Made by a program: the position numbers and the translations under genes. 64,000 nucleotides of DNA from Crocinitomicaceae bacterium (lineage in GTDB: Bacteria > Bacteroidota > Bacteroidia > Flavobacteriales_D > Crocinitomicaceae), in contig JAGYIR010000017.1 in assembly GCA_018402525.1 (NCBI GenBank), positions 1-64,000 on the forward strand, read 5' to 3'. This document shows positions 20,628-29,787 of the stretch, piece after piece. The notes under the pieces were generated by a model. That model worked only from the letters and a program-made list of their open reading frames with translations, searched no databases and was not told where the DNA came from. Positions within the stretch are counted from its first letter, which is position 1. Every line of letters begins with the position of its first letter.

Positions 20628-21215
20628 ATGGAAGGGCGAAACCTTTATATAATTGCTGGGTGTAATGGTGCAGGAAAAACAACTGCTTCGTATACAATTT
20701 TACCTGAAATAATTAATTGTAAAGAGTTTGTCAACGCTGACGAAATTGCCAAAGGACTATCTCCCTTTCAGCCTGAAAAGGTTTCCTTTGAAGCGGGTAG
20801 AATAATGATAGGTCGAATTAATGATCTTCTAAAAGAAAATAAAAGTTTCGCGTTTGAAACCACATTGTCAACAAGAAGTTATAAGCATAAAGTTTTACAA
20901 GCAAAGAAGCAAGGGTATACAGTTACATTATTGTTTTTTTGGCTCAACAATATTTCTTTAGCAAAAGAGCGTGTAAAAACAAGAGTGAAAGAGGGCGGAC
21001 ATAATATCCCCCCAAAAGTAATTGAACAACGATATTTAAAGGGCATTTATAATTTATTTGATATTTACCTCCCAATTATTGACGGAGCATTGATTTTTGA
21101 TAATTCTTTTGGCAAACATGAATTAATTGCTCAAAAATTGACAGAGGAGGAGCTTGAAATAATGGATTTTAAAAAGTTTCAACAATTAAAAGAGTTTTAT
21201 GACAAAAAAAAATAA
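20628..21215 (+). CDS. zeta-toxin-family (COG4185-type) P-loop kinase
   Basis: A 195-residue P-loop protein. The Walker A motif GCNGAGKT is at residues 11-18, VNADEIAKGLSP follows, and FAFETTLSTRSY and RVKEGGHNIPPKVIEQRY match the zeta-like predicted ATPases often found as toxins or stress kinases. Canonical zeta toxins phosphorylate UDP-activated cell-wall sugars; whether this subgroup does so is not known to me. A 50-residue gene overlaps its end. The DNA is visibly more A/T-rich than its neighbours and is framed by two copies of the ygiQ 3' end, so it was probably acquired. Confidence 0.8.
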   Translation: MEGRNLYIIAGCNGAGKTTASYTILPEIINCKEFVNADEIAKGLSPFQPEKVSFEAGRIMIGRINDLLKENKSFAFETTLSTRSYKHKVLQAKKQGYTVTLLFFWLNNISLAKERVKTRVKEGGHNIPPKVIEQRYLKGIYNLFDIYLPIIDGALIFDNSFGKHELIAQKLTEEELEIMDFKKFQQLKEFYDKKK

Positions 21216-21351
21216 AGAAATCGAGTTAAGAGATAAGATATTAAAAGGTTTGGAAAAAGTTTACGAAAAACTTATTGAATTCAAAAAAGAAAAGAAAAGT
21301 GAACTTGTAATAATGAAGGATGGAAAAATTGTTCGAATAAAACCTGAATAA
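21199..21351 (+). CDS. small basic protein overlapping the zeta-type kinase gene, possible antitoxin
   Basis: A 50-residue frame starting with ATG inside the last codons of the zeta-type kinase gene (17-base overlap in another frame) and ending TAA. The product is Lys/Glu-rich and probably a helix followed by a short strand, ending MKDGKIVRIKPE. A similar 'DGKxVxxxP' end is, as I remember it, seen in the small partner proteins of COG4185 kinases. The overlap indicates translational coupling, and an antitoxin role is inferred only from this arrangement. Confidence 0.6.
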   Translation: MTKKNKEIELRDKILKGLEKVYEKLIEFKKEKKSELVIMKDGKIVRIKPE

Positions 21352-21425
21352 ATTTCAATACCATTTAACTTACCTGATGTAACATTCCCAAAAACCATAT
21401 TTACAACCGTAAATCTTTACTCACA

Positions 21426-21545
21426 GCAAACCGAATGGACTTGGCAGAACAATTGATTGGAGGAAAACCTCAGCAAAATAGTTCTGAAAAACCGATGCCC
21501 AAATGGTTGGAAGAACGGAGGAAAGGGAATAAAAAGAAAAGGTAG
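21426..21545 (+). pseudogene. remnant of a ygiQ 3' end (diverged duplicate)
   Basis: 120 bases align without gaps to the last 120 bases of ygiQ (20347-20466, offset 1079), with about 100 identities by hand count. The frame is kept to the stop codon: ANRMDLAEQLIGGKPQQNSS, then an MPKWLEERRK segment and TAG. In the first two thirds most differences are synonymous. There is no start, so it is a leftover end of a ygiQ allele, separated from ygiQ by the zeta-type cassette. Confidence 0.85.
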
Positions 21546-21608
21546 AGAATACCCTCGAATAATCGGTCAATCCCATATTTTTCACTACCTTACAAAAAAT
21601 AAAACCCC

Positions 21609-22067
21609 ATGAACAAAAGTCTCATTACATTTTTATTGATCAACTTCGGAGCACTTGCTATTGGTGGTTTTTGGACCAGCGGTGGGGTAGCATCAGATTG
21701 GTATCAATTGTTAGAAAAAGCCCCTTGGACTCCTCCAGGATGGGTGTTTGGTGCAGCTTGGACAGTAATTATGCTGTTGTTTACCGCATTCATGGCGTAT
21801 GCATGGAGAGATACAGAACATAAGGTGAAATTGATTTTGTTATTTAGCGTGCAATGGATTCTGAACGTTGCATGGAACCCAGTATTTTTTAAAACTCAAG
21901 CGGTTTTAGGTGGATTTATTATCATCTCGGTGTTAACTTTTCTCATGGGATACTTTCTCGTTAATTACTGGAAAGAACTGAAATTAAAGACGTTATTCGT
22001 GCTTCCTTATTTTATTTGGTTGCTCATTGCGACTTCGTTGAATGGGTATATTCTACTTTTTAATTAA
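21609..22067 (+). CDS. tspO: TspO/MBR family protein
   Basis: A 152-residue five-helix membrane protein of the tryptophan-rich sensory protein/translocator family, which binds porphyrins and related molecules. Conserved segments are KAPWTPPGWVFGAAWTVIM (about residues 37-55) and WILNVAWNPVFF (about 87-98). Length and Trp pattern fit the family. It stands alone on the plus strand after the ygiQ remnant. Confidence 0.92.
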   Translation: MNKSLITFLLINFGALAIGGFWTSGGVASDWYQLLEKAPWTPPGWVFGAAWTVIMLLFTAFMAYAWRDTEHKVKLILLFSVQWILNVAWNPVFFKTQAVLGGFIIISVLTFLMGYFLVNYWKELKLKTLFVLPYFIWLLIATSLNGYILLFN

Positions 22068-22117
22068 CTTAGTACCAATGCGACCTTGATTTCGGCCAAA
22101 TTGCGAATTAAAATAGA

Positions 22118-22858
22118 ATGGATACACGACTAGCTGTGTTAATTGATGGAGATAACATTCCCTCGAAGCACGTAAAAGAAATGATGGAAGAAATTGCCAA
22201 GTATGGAAACCCGACCATCAAACGGATCTATGGCGATTGGACAAAACCCCACTTGTCGAAATGGAAAAATGTATTACTGGAAAATGCAGTCACACCAATT
22301 CAGCAGTACGGTTACACGACAGGGAAAAATGCCACCGATTCTGCGATGATCATCGATGCCATGGATATTTTATATTCTGAAAAAGTCGATGGGTTTTGCT
22401 TGGTTTCTAGTGACAGCGATTTTACACGACTTGCAACACGACTCCGCGAAGCTGGAATGAAAGTCTACGGTATTGGCGAGAAAAAAACACCGAACCCCTT
22501 CATCGTAGCGTGTGATAAATTCATTTACATTGAGATTTTAAAACCCGAAGAGGAAGAAGAGACTGGTGCAACGACTTCAGTTCAAAAGGCAGCCAAGAAA
22601 AAAGATGTCGACAGTATTACACCTAAGACTATACAGTTAATCGAATCGACGATTGAAGATGTTGCAGACGATGATGGTTGGGCGTTTTTAGGTGATGTGG
22701 GTGGTTTACTCCAAAAGAAACAACCGAATTTTGATGCACGTAACTTTGGTTTTCTAAAATTAACGCCGTTGATCAAGTCCATCAAATCGATTGAACTTGA
22801 GCAGCGCGAAAATCCGAAAGGACGCTCCAAACTCATCTATGTGAAAGTGAAGGAATGA
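22118..22858 (+). CDS. NYN-domain protein with C-terminal OST-HTH/LOTUS domain
   Basis: A 246-residue protein. The N-terminal NYN (PIN-like) nuclease fold spans about residues 3-148, with acidic residues in LIDGDNIP, NATDSAMIIDAMD and VSSDSDFTRLATRLR where the metal site is expected. After a Lys/Ala linker, about residues 165-245 resemble the OST-HTH (LOTUS) domain: GWAFLGDVGGLLQKKQPNFD and FGFLKL. This LabA/DUF88 type probably cleaves or binds RNA. The substrate is unknown. Confidence 0.85.
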   Translation: MDTRLAVLIDGDNIPSKHVKEMMEEIAKYGNPTIKRIYGDWTKPHLSKWKNVLLENAVTPIQQYGYTTGKNATDSAMIIDAMDILYSEKVDGFCLVSSDSDFTRLATRLREAGMKVYGIGEKKTPNPFIVACDKFIYIEILKPEEEEETGATTSVQKAAKKKDVDSITPKTIQLIESTIEDVADDDGWAFLGDVGGLLQKKQPNFDARNFGFLKLTPLIKSIKSIELEQRENPKGRSKLIYVKVKE

Positions 22859-22962
22859 GACTGCCTTTCATTTTTACCGTTGGATTTTTCTGAAAACATT
22901 GCGTATCTTCGTGGCATTAATACATGGATTTAAAACAAACTACGTCAACAATACCTTCTTCA

Positions 22963-25911
22963 ATGCTACGACATTTAATTTCTTTGCTTTTTCTTTGTGC
23001 GTTTCAAACAATCACCGCGCAAATCACCTTTCAACAGGCGTATGCCTCCAACCCGCTCGTCCCACACGGTCTACTCGAAGCTGTCGCATGGACAAATACC
23101 CGCATGGTGCATCTTTCGGATGTGACAGAAGGTTGTTCAGGGATCCCTACACCTTTTGGAATCATGGGTCTTCACGACAATGGAAAAGAATATTTTTACG
23201 AGACAGGTCAAATAATTGCCGAACTTTCGGGAATTAGTATTGCCGAACAAAAATTAAGCGCTCAACAACAAATCAGTGCGCACGCCACGGCATTCAATAC
23301 ATTGATGGAAGCTGAAGTCGGTCCAAATGGAGATCCAACTAACGGAAATGCCATTCGAAATGTGTTGCATCAGTTGTCAGAAATTCCAGAAGAAGGAATT
23401 GTGAATCAACTGGCGCGTGACATGCAAGTCTATGCTATTTTCGACTTTATGCGCGATGCAGAAATGGCAACAATGTATAATTTTCCAATCTCGACAATTG
23501 ATATGGCAGCTGTTTTTGGTAATGACAATTACATCGTCCTTTCCAGTCCAAAAATTGAATTTACTGCCACGGAAATTCGAACTGAAAACAATGCTGTGTA
23601 CAAAGCTAACTCATCAAAATCGATTGATTTCGGTCCTGCTATTTGGAATCCAGCACCATCTTGTAATTTTAGCTCACGTAACGGCGTTGCTGTCTCGGCA
23701 ATTACCATTCACACTGTTCAAGGCTCATACGCCGGTGCTATTTCTTGGGCACAAAACTGTTCATCCAATGTTTCTTACCATTATGTGATTCGTTCTTCGG
23801 ATGGACAAATAACTCAAATGGTTTCTGAAGCAGACAAAGGATGGCACGTGGGTTCCGAAAATCCGTACACGATTGGATACGAGCACGAGGGTTACGTGAA
23901 CAACCCTGCCTGGTACACTGACACCATGTATGGAAGTTCAGCAGCTATTAGTGTCGATATTATCAACAGCGGCTACGGAATTCCAGCTGTGAGAACGTAT
24001 TATGGCGCCTCTTCTGTCGGAACAAATTTATTGGGAGGATGTACCAAAATCAAAGGGCATCAGCATTATCCGAATCAAACACACACTGATCCGGGAATCA
24101 ATTGGGACTGGGAACGTTATTACCGATTGATCAATAATAATCCATCCATTATCACGCTGTCCAATGCTTCAGGTGGATTTTACGATACTGGAGGTCCAGC
24201 AGGAAATTACCTAGACGATGAACGTGTCATTTGGTTGATTGAACCAAGCAACGTACAATCAATTACGCTGGATTTTACACTGTTCAATGTCGAATCGGGT
24301 TACGACAACCTGTTCATTTACGACGGAAACTCCATCGATGCGCCATTGATCGGTCAATATACGGGGACAAATTCCCCTGGAATAATTGTTTCATCGGGTG
24401 GAGCGCTTACGGTTGAATTTAGAAGTGATTGTGGAACGGTTGCACCGGGTTGGGAAGCAAATTACACCTCCGTTCCAGACGCAGACAACATTCCTGAAAC
24501 GGCAATTATCGCTGGTACAGTGTGGCAAAACGACGATTTTCAAGTCAGTTTTAACGACACCGATTTGGACAATGATATCAGCGAACGATTTTACTTAATC
24601 GCTGAAAAAGAACTCGCAGCATTTGATTGGAGCGCCACAGGAGCACACGGATTTGCACATGAAACCTTCGACGATACCGCAGACAATTGGACGGACATCG
24701 ATGGAACGTTTTCTCTGGTATCTGGCGGATATATCTTTTCTGATGTGAGCAACCAAAATTCAAATACTTCCCTAAATGTTGCGCAAGACAATTCATACAA
24801 TTACCTCTACGAATGGGATCAGACAATTACAAGTGCTGATGTCAGTCAACGCGCTGGAATGCACTTTTTCTGTGATGATGTCTCGTTACCTAATCGTGGA
24901 AATTCCTACTTTATCTTTCTGCGACAAAACGACAATAAAGCGCAAATCTATTCTGTCGTCAATGATGTGTTTTACCTACAAGCTGATATCAATTACACGG
25001 TTAATGTTGCTCAGACGTACAACATTAAAACGACCTTCAAACCTACAATAGGACTGATCCAATTGTACATTGACAACGCCTTTGTGGGACAGTGGCAAGA
25101 TCCAGTACCGTTGACATCTGGAAACGCTGTTTCCATCCGAACAGCAGGCTGTGAAGCACGTTTTGATAATGTTCGCGTGTACAAATCACGTGGCGCTCAA
25201 ATTAATGTTACCGCTGGTTTTGGAGAAGAAATGAGCATTGAAAGTGAAAATGCGACGCCAACAGCAAAAATTAAAACACTCCTTGTGGACAACGGTCACC
25301 ACTGGTCGCAAGTAGTTGAACAGGACTATTTGCTAGATTTCACTCCACCAGAGATTAATGTTATCAATGACGGAAATACGACCGACATTGACACATTCTA
25401 CACTGCCACGTTAGAATCAAACTGGGATATTTTTGATATACACTCCAACATCAGCGATTATACGGTAGCTGTGGGAACACTTCCAAATTTGGCAGATGTC
25501 GTTCCATGGACCAGCAATGGAATTTCCTCAGTGTTTTCGACCGTTCTTGCCAATCCAACCTACAACAACGTGTATTATGTTTCCGTGCAAGCGACCAACA
25601 ACGCCGGTTTGACTTCCATCTTTATTTCTGATGGACAACGTTACCTAGAAGGACTCGGGCTGGAAGATATGCCAGTAGTTTTAGAAGAAATGACGCTCTA
25701 TCCAAATCCTGCTTCTCATGCCATTTCTTTTAAGAATGCGCCTGCTCAATTTGAAGTCATCGTGACTGACATGCAAGGGAAAATCTGTCAATCAGCGCAA
25801 CTTACGCAGAACGATAAACTCGACATCCATTCGCTGGCCGAAGGAAGTTATCACGTGATCGTTAGACTAGAGAATGCCTTCGTCGTGAAGTCACTGGTTG
25901 TTATAAAATAA
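22963..25911 (+). CDS. secreted N-acetylmuramoyl-L-alanine amidase with CUB domain and T9SS sorting signal
   Basis: From the ATG at 22963 (982 residues) the product starts MLRHLISLLFLCAFQTITAQ, a signal peptide. Residues about 25-100 weakly recall a lysozyme-like fold. Residues about 235-395 form an amidase_2 domain, with zinc-ligand histidines in AITIHTVQG and IKGHQHYPNQTHTDPG and the YEHEG motif. A CUB domain follows (about 400-515, GGFYDTGGPAGNY ... SGYDNLFIYDG), then beta-rich modules. The C-terminus (LYPNPASHAISF ... SYHVIVRL ... KSLVVIK) is a type A T9SS sorting domain. It should be released or surface-bound and cut peptidoglycan, of prey or of the cell itself. An in-frame ATG at 22924 would add 13 residues before the signal peptide. 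Confidence 0.88.
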   Translation: MLRHLISLLFLCAFQTITAQITFQQAYASNPLVPHGLLEAVAWTNTRMVHLSDVTEGCSGIPTPFGIMGLHDNGKEYFYETGQIIAELSGISIAEQKLSAQQQISAHATAFNTLMEAEVGPNGDPTNGNAIRNVLHQLSEIPEEGIVNQLARDMQVYAIFDFMRDAEMATMYNFPISTIDMAAVFGNDNYIVLSSPKIEFTATEIRTENNAVYKANSSKSIDFGPAIWNPAPSCNFSSRNGVAVSAITIHTVQGSYAGAISWAQNCSSNVSYHYVIRSSDGQITQMVSEADKGWHVGSENPYTIGYEHEGYVNNPAWYTDTMYGSSAAISVDIINSGYGIPAVRTYYGASSVGTNLLGGCTKIKGHQHYPNQTHTDPGINWDWERYYRLINNNPSIITLSNASGGFYDTGGPAGNYLDDERVIWLIEPSNVQSITLDFTLFNVESGYDNLFIYDGNSIDAPLIGQYTGTNSPGIIVSSGGALTVEFRSDCGTVAPGWEANYTSVPDADNIPETAIIAGTVWQNDDFQVSFNDTDLDNDISERFYLIAEKELAAFDWSATGAHGFAHETFDDTADNWTDIDGTFSLVSGGYIFSDVSNQNSNTSLNVAQDNSYNYLYEWDQTITSADVSQRAGMHFFCDDVSLPNRGNSYFIFLRQNDNKAQIYSVVNDVFYLQADINYTVNVAQTYNIKTTFKPTIGLIQLYIDNAFVGQWQDPVPLTSGNAVSIRTAGCEARFDNVRVYKSRGAQINVTAGFGEEMSIESENATPTAKIKTLLVDNGHHWSQVVEQDYLLDFTPPEINVINDGNTTDIDTFYTATLESNWDIFDIHSNISDYTVAVGTLPNLADVVPWTSNGISSVFSTVLANPTYNNVYYVSVQATNNAGLTSIFISDGQRYLEGLGLEDMPVVLEEMTLYPNPASHAISFKNAPAQFEVIVTDMQGKICQSAQLTQNDKLDIHSLAEGSYHVIVRLENAFVVKSLVVIK

Positions 25912-25978
25912 GGCTGTTTCACTAGTAAGCGCTGAAAGCGGCTGAAATAGGTTACTTTTACTTACAAATCATCGCACA

Positions 25979-26707
25979 TTGGAATACGTTGTTCTATTCA
26001 TCCTTCTAGCGCTTATCGCCGAAATTCTCGGGACAATTGGTGGTTTTGGTTCATCCGTTTTTTTTATTCCCATCGCTAGTTTTTTTCTTGATTTTCAGTC
26101 GGTTCTTGGAATTACAGCCGTTTTTCATGTGGCAAGTAACCTCTCAAAAATTGCACTTTTCAGAAAGGGAGTTGATAAAAAACTCATTTTTTACCTGGGA
26201 ATTCCCGCTGTGGTGTTTGTCATCATTGGCGCCTACTTCAGCAATCAAGTAAAAACTGAATTATTAGAAATTTACTTAGCGATTTTTCTGATTCTTACCA
26301 GTATAGTTTTTCTTGTTTTCAAAACATTTACAATCAATCCAACAATTAAAAACTCCATCATTGGAGGAATTCTGTCGGGCGGTATCGCTGGACTGATTGG
26401 AACTGGTGGCGCTATTCGCGGAATTACGTTGGCGGCTTTTGGATTAACTCCAGCAGTTTTTATTGCGACATCTGCAGTAATCGATTTGGGAGTTGACGTT
26501 AGTCGAAGTTTTGTGTATTGGTACAACGGCTATTTACAAGCAAACGAACTCTACCTCATTCCGTTTTTGGTTGTTGCGAGTTTTGTGGGGACGTACATCG
26601 GAAAAAGAATCCTAAACAAGGTGTCCAAAGAGCGCTTTAAAGTAATGGTTCTCACACTTGTACTCATAACAGGCGTCAGCACTATCGTAAAGGTCATCTT
26701 TAGTTAA
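25979..26707 (+). CDS. TauE/SafE-family anion exporter
   Basis: A 242-residue membrane protein with about eight hydrophobic segments. It has the two related halves of the TauE/SafE family: GTIGGFGSSVFFIP near residue 20 and GLIGTGGAIRGI near residue 138. Family members export sulfite, sulfoacetate or similar anions. The start is a TTG at 25979, chosen because the first membrane segment begins immediately and no ATG is available nearby. The adjacent molybdoenzyme gene is on the same strand, 62 bases later. Confidence 0.8.
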   Translation: MEYVVLFILLALIAEILGTIGGFGSSVFFIPIASFFLDFQSVLGITAVFHVASNLSKIALFRKGVDKKLIFYLGIPAVVFVIIGAYFSNQVKTELLEIYLAIFLILTSIVFLVFKTFTINPTIKNSIIGGILSGGIAGLIGTGGAIRGITLAAFGLTPAVFIATSAVIDLGVDVSRSFVYWYNGYLQANELYLIPFLVVASFVGTYIGKRILNKVSKERFKVMVLTLVLITGVSTIVKVIFS

Positions 26708-26769
26708 TCATCGATTCGTATTCCGCTTCCCCAAAAATTCCTTATTTTTAGTTCTACAAAGTCAATACC

Positions 26770-29022
26770 GTGAAAGAAGACAAACAATTGAGCATTAAAA
26801 CTCCTCCGTCAAGTGCGGCGGGAATGAAAGCTGTAACCATCGCGTTGAAGAATATCTTCAAAGTGATGTCCGTACGAAAATCGTTCAAAGTGCTCAATAA
26901 GTTGAACCAAAAAGAAGGTGTTGATTGTCCCGGTTGTGCGTGGCCAGACCCAAAACATCGGTCAAAATTAGGTGAATATTGCGAAAATGGAGTAAAAGCG
27001 ATTGCAGAGGAAGCCATGGAGCAAGTTGCCGGTCCTGCCTTTTTTGAAAAGCATTCCATTGAAGAACTTCGCTCAAAAAGCGATTTTTGGTTGGGACAGC
27101 AAGGTCGTTTAACGCACCCAATGATTTTTCATCCCGGAGCAACGCATTATTCTCCCATCTCTTGGGATGAAGCAAATACGATCATCGGAAAAGAACTGAA
27201 TGCGTTGAACAATCCCAATGAAGCAGCATTTTACACTTCAGGAAGAACGAGCAATGAAGCTGCCTTCTTGTACCAATTGTTTGTGCGTATGTTCGGGACA
27301 AACAACCTCCCAGACTGTTCAAACATGTGTCACGAATCGAGTGGTGTTGCGCTGTCAAAAACAGTGGGAATTGGAAAGGGATCCGTAACATTAGATGATT
27401 TATATAAAGCTGAGTTGATCCTCATTTTTGGTCAAAACCCTGCGACAAATCACCCGCGTATGTTGTCCTGTTTGGAAGAAGCCAAGCAAAACGGAGCAAA
27501 AGTAGTTTCCATCAATCCAATGAAAGAAGTAGGATTGGTGCGTTTCAAAAACCCGCAAAATCTACGTGGTGTTATGGGGAACGGAACTGAAATTTCTGAC
27601 CTCTACTTGCAGTTGCGCATCAATGAAGATGTCGCATTACTCAAGGCGGTGATGTTGAAACTCTTCCAACGAGCAGAAGCCAATCCTGAAATTCTAGATA
27701 GCGACTTCATCCAAGGAAAAACGGCAGGATTTGAGGAGTTTAAAGCCGAATTATTGACGCATCAACTCGATGAATTGGTTACCCGAACTGGACTTGCAGA
27801 AAGTGAAATTGACAAGCTAGTCGACTTAATCGCTGAACGCAAGAAAATTATTGCGTGCTGGGGAATGGGATTGACACAACACGTAAACGGAGTGGATAAT
27901 ATTCAAGAGGTGGTTAACCTGCTGTTGATGAAAGGAAGCATCGGTAAAGAAGGAGCTGGAACCTGTCCTGTACGTGGACATAGCAATGTGCAAGGCGATA
28001 GAACCATGGGAATTGCAGAACGTCCCTCGAAAGAATTATTGGATAAAATCAGCGAGAATTTTGGATTCACACCACCGCAAGAACACGGTTATTCCGTGGT
28101 GGATGCCATCGCTGCGATGCATGAAGAAAAGGTGAAAGTCTTCATTGGAATGGGTGGAAATTTCCTTTCTGCTGCTCCTGATACCTACTTTACGGCTGAT
28201 GCATTGGAAAAATGTAGCTTGACGGCACACATTTCAACGAAATTGAACCGTTCGCACCTGACTCACGGAAAAACGGCATTGATTCTTCCTTCGATGGGTC
28301 GAACGGATCGCTACGTAAAAAATGGAAAATCGCAATTTGTCACCGTGGAAAATTCCATGGGTGTTGTTCATTCAACACAAGGTGTATTGCAACCGCCATC
28401 AGAATTTGTAGAAAGTGAGCCGGTGATTGTTGCCAACATTGCAAAGGCTACTTTAACGCAGGACAAAGTCGATTGGGATTTTCTGATTGAAGATTATGGA
28501 AATATTCGCGATTTAATTGAAAAAACGATCGCAGGATTTGAAAATTACAACGAACGCGTTAAACAACCCTTGGGATTTGAACTACCAAACGGAGCACGGA
28601 CAGGAGATTTTACCACACCGAACAAAAAAGCGAATTTCACCGTCAATCAACTCCGAAAAGACACGTTGGATACCGACGAATTCATCATGATGACGACCCG
28701 AAGTCACGACCAATTCAACACAACCATTTACGGTCTCGACGATCGCTACCGAGGCGTTTACAACGGGCGCATGGTCGTGTTTATGAATCATGAAGACGTG
28801 AAAAATAACGGACTGAATCAAGGAGATAAAATCACGCTGTACAACAATTACGGTAACACGGAACGCATGGTCGAAGGGTTTGCGGTAGTTCCGTACAACA
28901 TTCCAAAAGGATGCTTGGCGACCTATTTCCCTGAAGCAAATCCGTTGGTTCCGCTGGAACTTACTGCCCACTCCAGTCACACGCCATCTTCGAAGTCGGT
29001 GCGAGTGAAAATTAGGGTGTAG
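26770..29022 (+). CDS. FdhF/YdeP-type molybdopterin oxidoreductase
   Basis: A 750-residue member of the molybdopterin oxidoreductase family in its FdhF/YdeP branch (oxidoreductase alpha subunit). The N-terminal segment PPSSAAGMKAV and the cysteine group DCPGCAWPDP ... EYCENG are typical of this branch. Further on come YTSGRTSNEAAF, NMCHESSGVALSKTVG, GQNPATNHPRM, CPVRGHSNVQGDRTMG and a C-terminal molybdopterin-dinucleotide-binding domain (MTTRSHDQFNT). The physiological substrate is unknown. The start is a GTG at 26770, which matches where family members begin. Confidence 0.88.
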   Translation: MKEDKQLSIKTPPSSAAGMKAVTIALKNIFKVMSVRKSFKVLNKLNQKEGVDCPGCAWPDPKHRSKLGEYCENGVKAIAEEAMEQVAGPAFFEKHSIEELRSKSDFWLGQQGRLTHPMIFHPGATHYSPISWDEANTIIGKELNALNNPNEAAFYTSGRTSNEAAFLYQLFVRMFGTNNLPDCSNMCHESSGVALSKTVGIGKGSVTLDDLYKAELILIFGQNPATNHPRMLSCLEEAKQNGAKVVSINPMKEVGLVRFKNPQNLRGVMGNGTEISDLYLQLRINEDVALLKAVMLKLFQRAEANPEILDSDFIQGKTAGFEEFKAELLTHQLDELVTRTGLAESEIDKLVDLIAERKKIIACWGMGLTQHVNGVDNIQEVVNLLLMKGSIGKEGAGTCPVRGHSNVQGDRTMGIAERPSKELLDKISENFGFTPPQEHGYSVVDAIAAMHEEKVKVFIGMGGNFLSAAPDTYFTADALEKCSLTAHISTKLNRSHLTHGKTALILPSMGRTDRYVKNGKSQFVTVENSMGVVHSTQGVLQPPSEFVESEPVIVANIAKATLTQDKVDWDFLIEDYGNIRDLIEKTIAGFENYNERVKQPLGFELPNGARTGDFTTPNKKANFTVNQLRKDTLDTDEFIMMTTRSHDQFNTTIYGLDDRYRGVYNGRMVVFMNHEDVKNNGLNQGDKITLYNNYGNTERMVEGFAVVPYNIPKGCLATYFPEANPLVPLELTAHSSHTPSSKSVRVKIRV

Positions 29023-29062
29023 GATCTACACTCTTGTTCATATCCTCTCTTCAATTTTTACG

Positions 29063-29070
29063 TACATTTG
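29063..29070 (+). promoter_or_regulatory. candidate -7 element abutting the ribE start
   Basis: TACATTTG matches TAnnTTTG and ends 3 bases before the ribE ATG. A TTG at 29034-29036 is too far upstream (26 bases) for a standard -33 element. Confidence 0.3.
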
Positions 29071-29073
29071 CAT

Positions 29074-29652
29074 ATGTTTACGGGAATCATAGAACAATTA
29101 GGCGTTGTCAAACACATTGAAAAGGAAGGTGAAAACATTCACTTTACCATTACCGCACCCTTCACCAGTGAATTAAAAATCGATCAAAGTGTTGCGCACA
29201 ATGGGTGCTGTCTGACTGTTGTGAAAATCGATGGAAACGACTACGTTGTAACTGCCATCCAAGAAACATTGAACAAAACCAATCTCGGCGAGTGGACTGT
29301 TGGTACCAAAGTCAATTTGGAGCGCTGTATGGTCATGAATGGACGACTGGACGGACACATTGTGCAGGGTCACGTGGACACCACCGCAGAATGCATTGCT
29401 ATTGAAGATGAAAACGGAAGTTGGAAATATACCTTTCGCTACGAAGCAGATCAAATTACAGTGGAAAAAGGCTCGGTTACCGTCAACGGAACGAGCTTAA
29501 CGGTTGTTGACTCCAAAGACAAACAATTTTCTGTGTGCATCATTCCATACACCTACGAGTTCACCAATTTTCATCAACTCAAGGTGGGAGATAAGGTCAA
29601 TTTGGAATTTGATATTATTGGGAAGTACGTTGCGAAGATGATGGGGAAGTGA
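29074..29652 (+). CDS. ribE: riboflavin synthase alpha chain
   Basis: Dismutates two 6,7-dimethyl-8-ribityllumazine molecules to riboflavin. The 192-residue product consists of two lumazine-binding repeats: MFTGIIEQLG with SVAHNGCCLTVV in the first half, and MVMNGRLDGHIVQGHVD with GSVTVNGTSLTVV in the second. The ATG at 29074 gives the canonical MFTGII start, and the TTG two codons upstream is not needed. It stands alone and converges with the porP gene. Confidence 0.95.
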   Translation: MFTGIIEQLGVVKHIEKEGENIHFTITAPFTSELKIDQSVAHNGCCLTVVKIDGNDYVVTAIQETLNKTNLGEWTVGTKVNLERCMVMNGRLDGHIVQGHVDTTAECIAIEDENGSWKYTFRYEADQITVEKGSVTVNGTSLTVVDSKDKQFSVCIIPYTYEFTNFHQLKVGDKVNLEFDIIGKYVAKMMGK

Positions 29653-29734
29653 TTCTATTAATCAATCGAATCTAGTACATCAAATACATTTTTTGTTTCA
29701 AACTACTTGATTTAGCTTTAATCCTCCCCCTGCG

Positions 29735-29751
29735 CCCCCTCCAAAAGGGGG
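29735..29751. repeat. G/C hairpin between ribE and porP
   Basis: CCCCCT and AGGGGG form a 6-base stem with a 5-base loop in the gap between two convergent genes. No T-run flanks it. Similar C-rich/G-rich hairpins are scattered between genes in Bacteroidota. It may mark the 3' ends of both transcripts. Confidence 0.35.
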
Positions 29752-29787
29752 AAGTGCTGATTCGAAATAATTGGAGAATACTAACCC

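Noticed and set aside
29700-29787. C-rich/G-rich hairpin as part of a CRISPR or mobile repeat
   Set aside because: Only one copy is in the window, and it sits between convergent genes as an end-of-transcript hairpin would.
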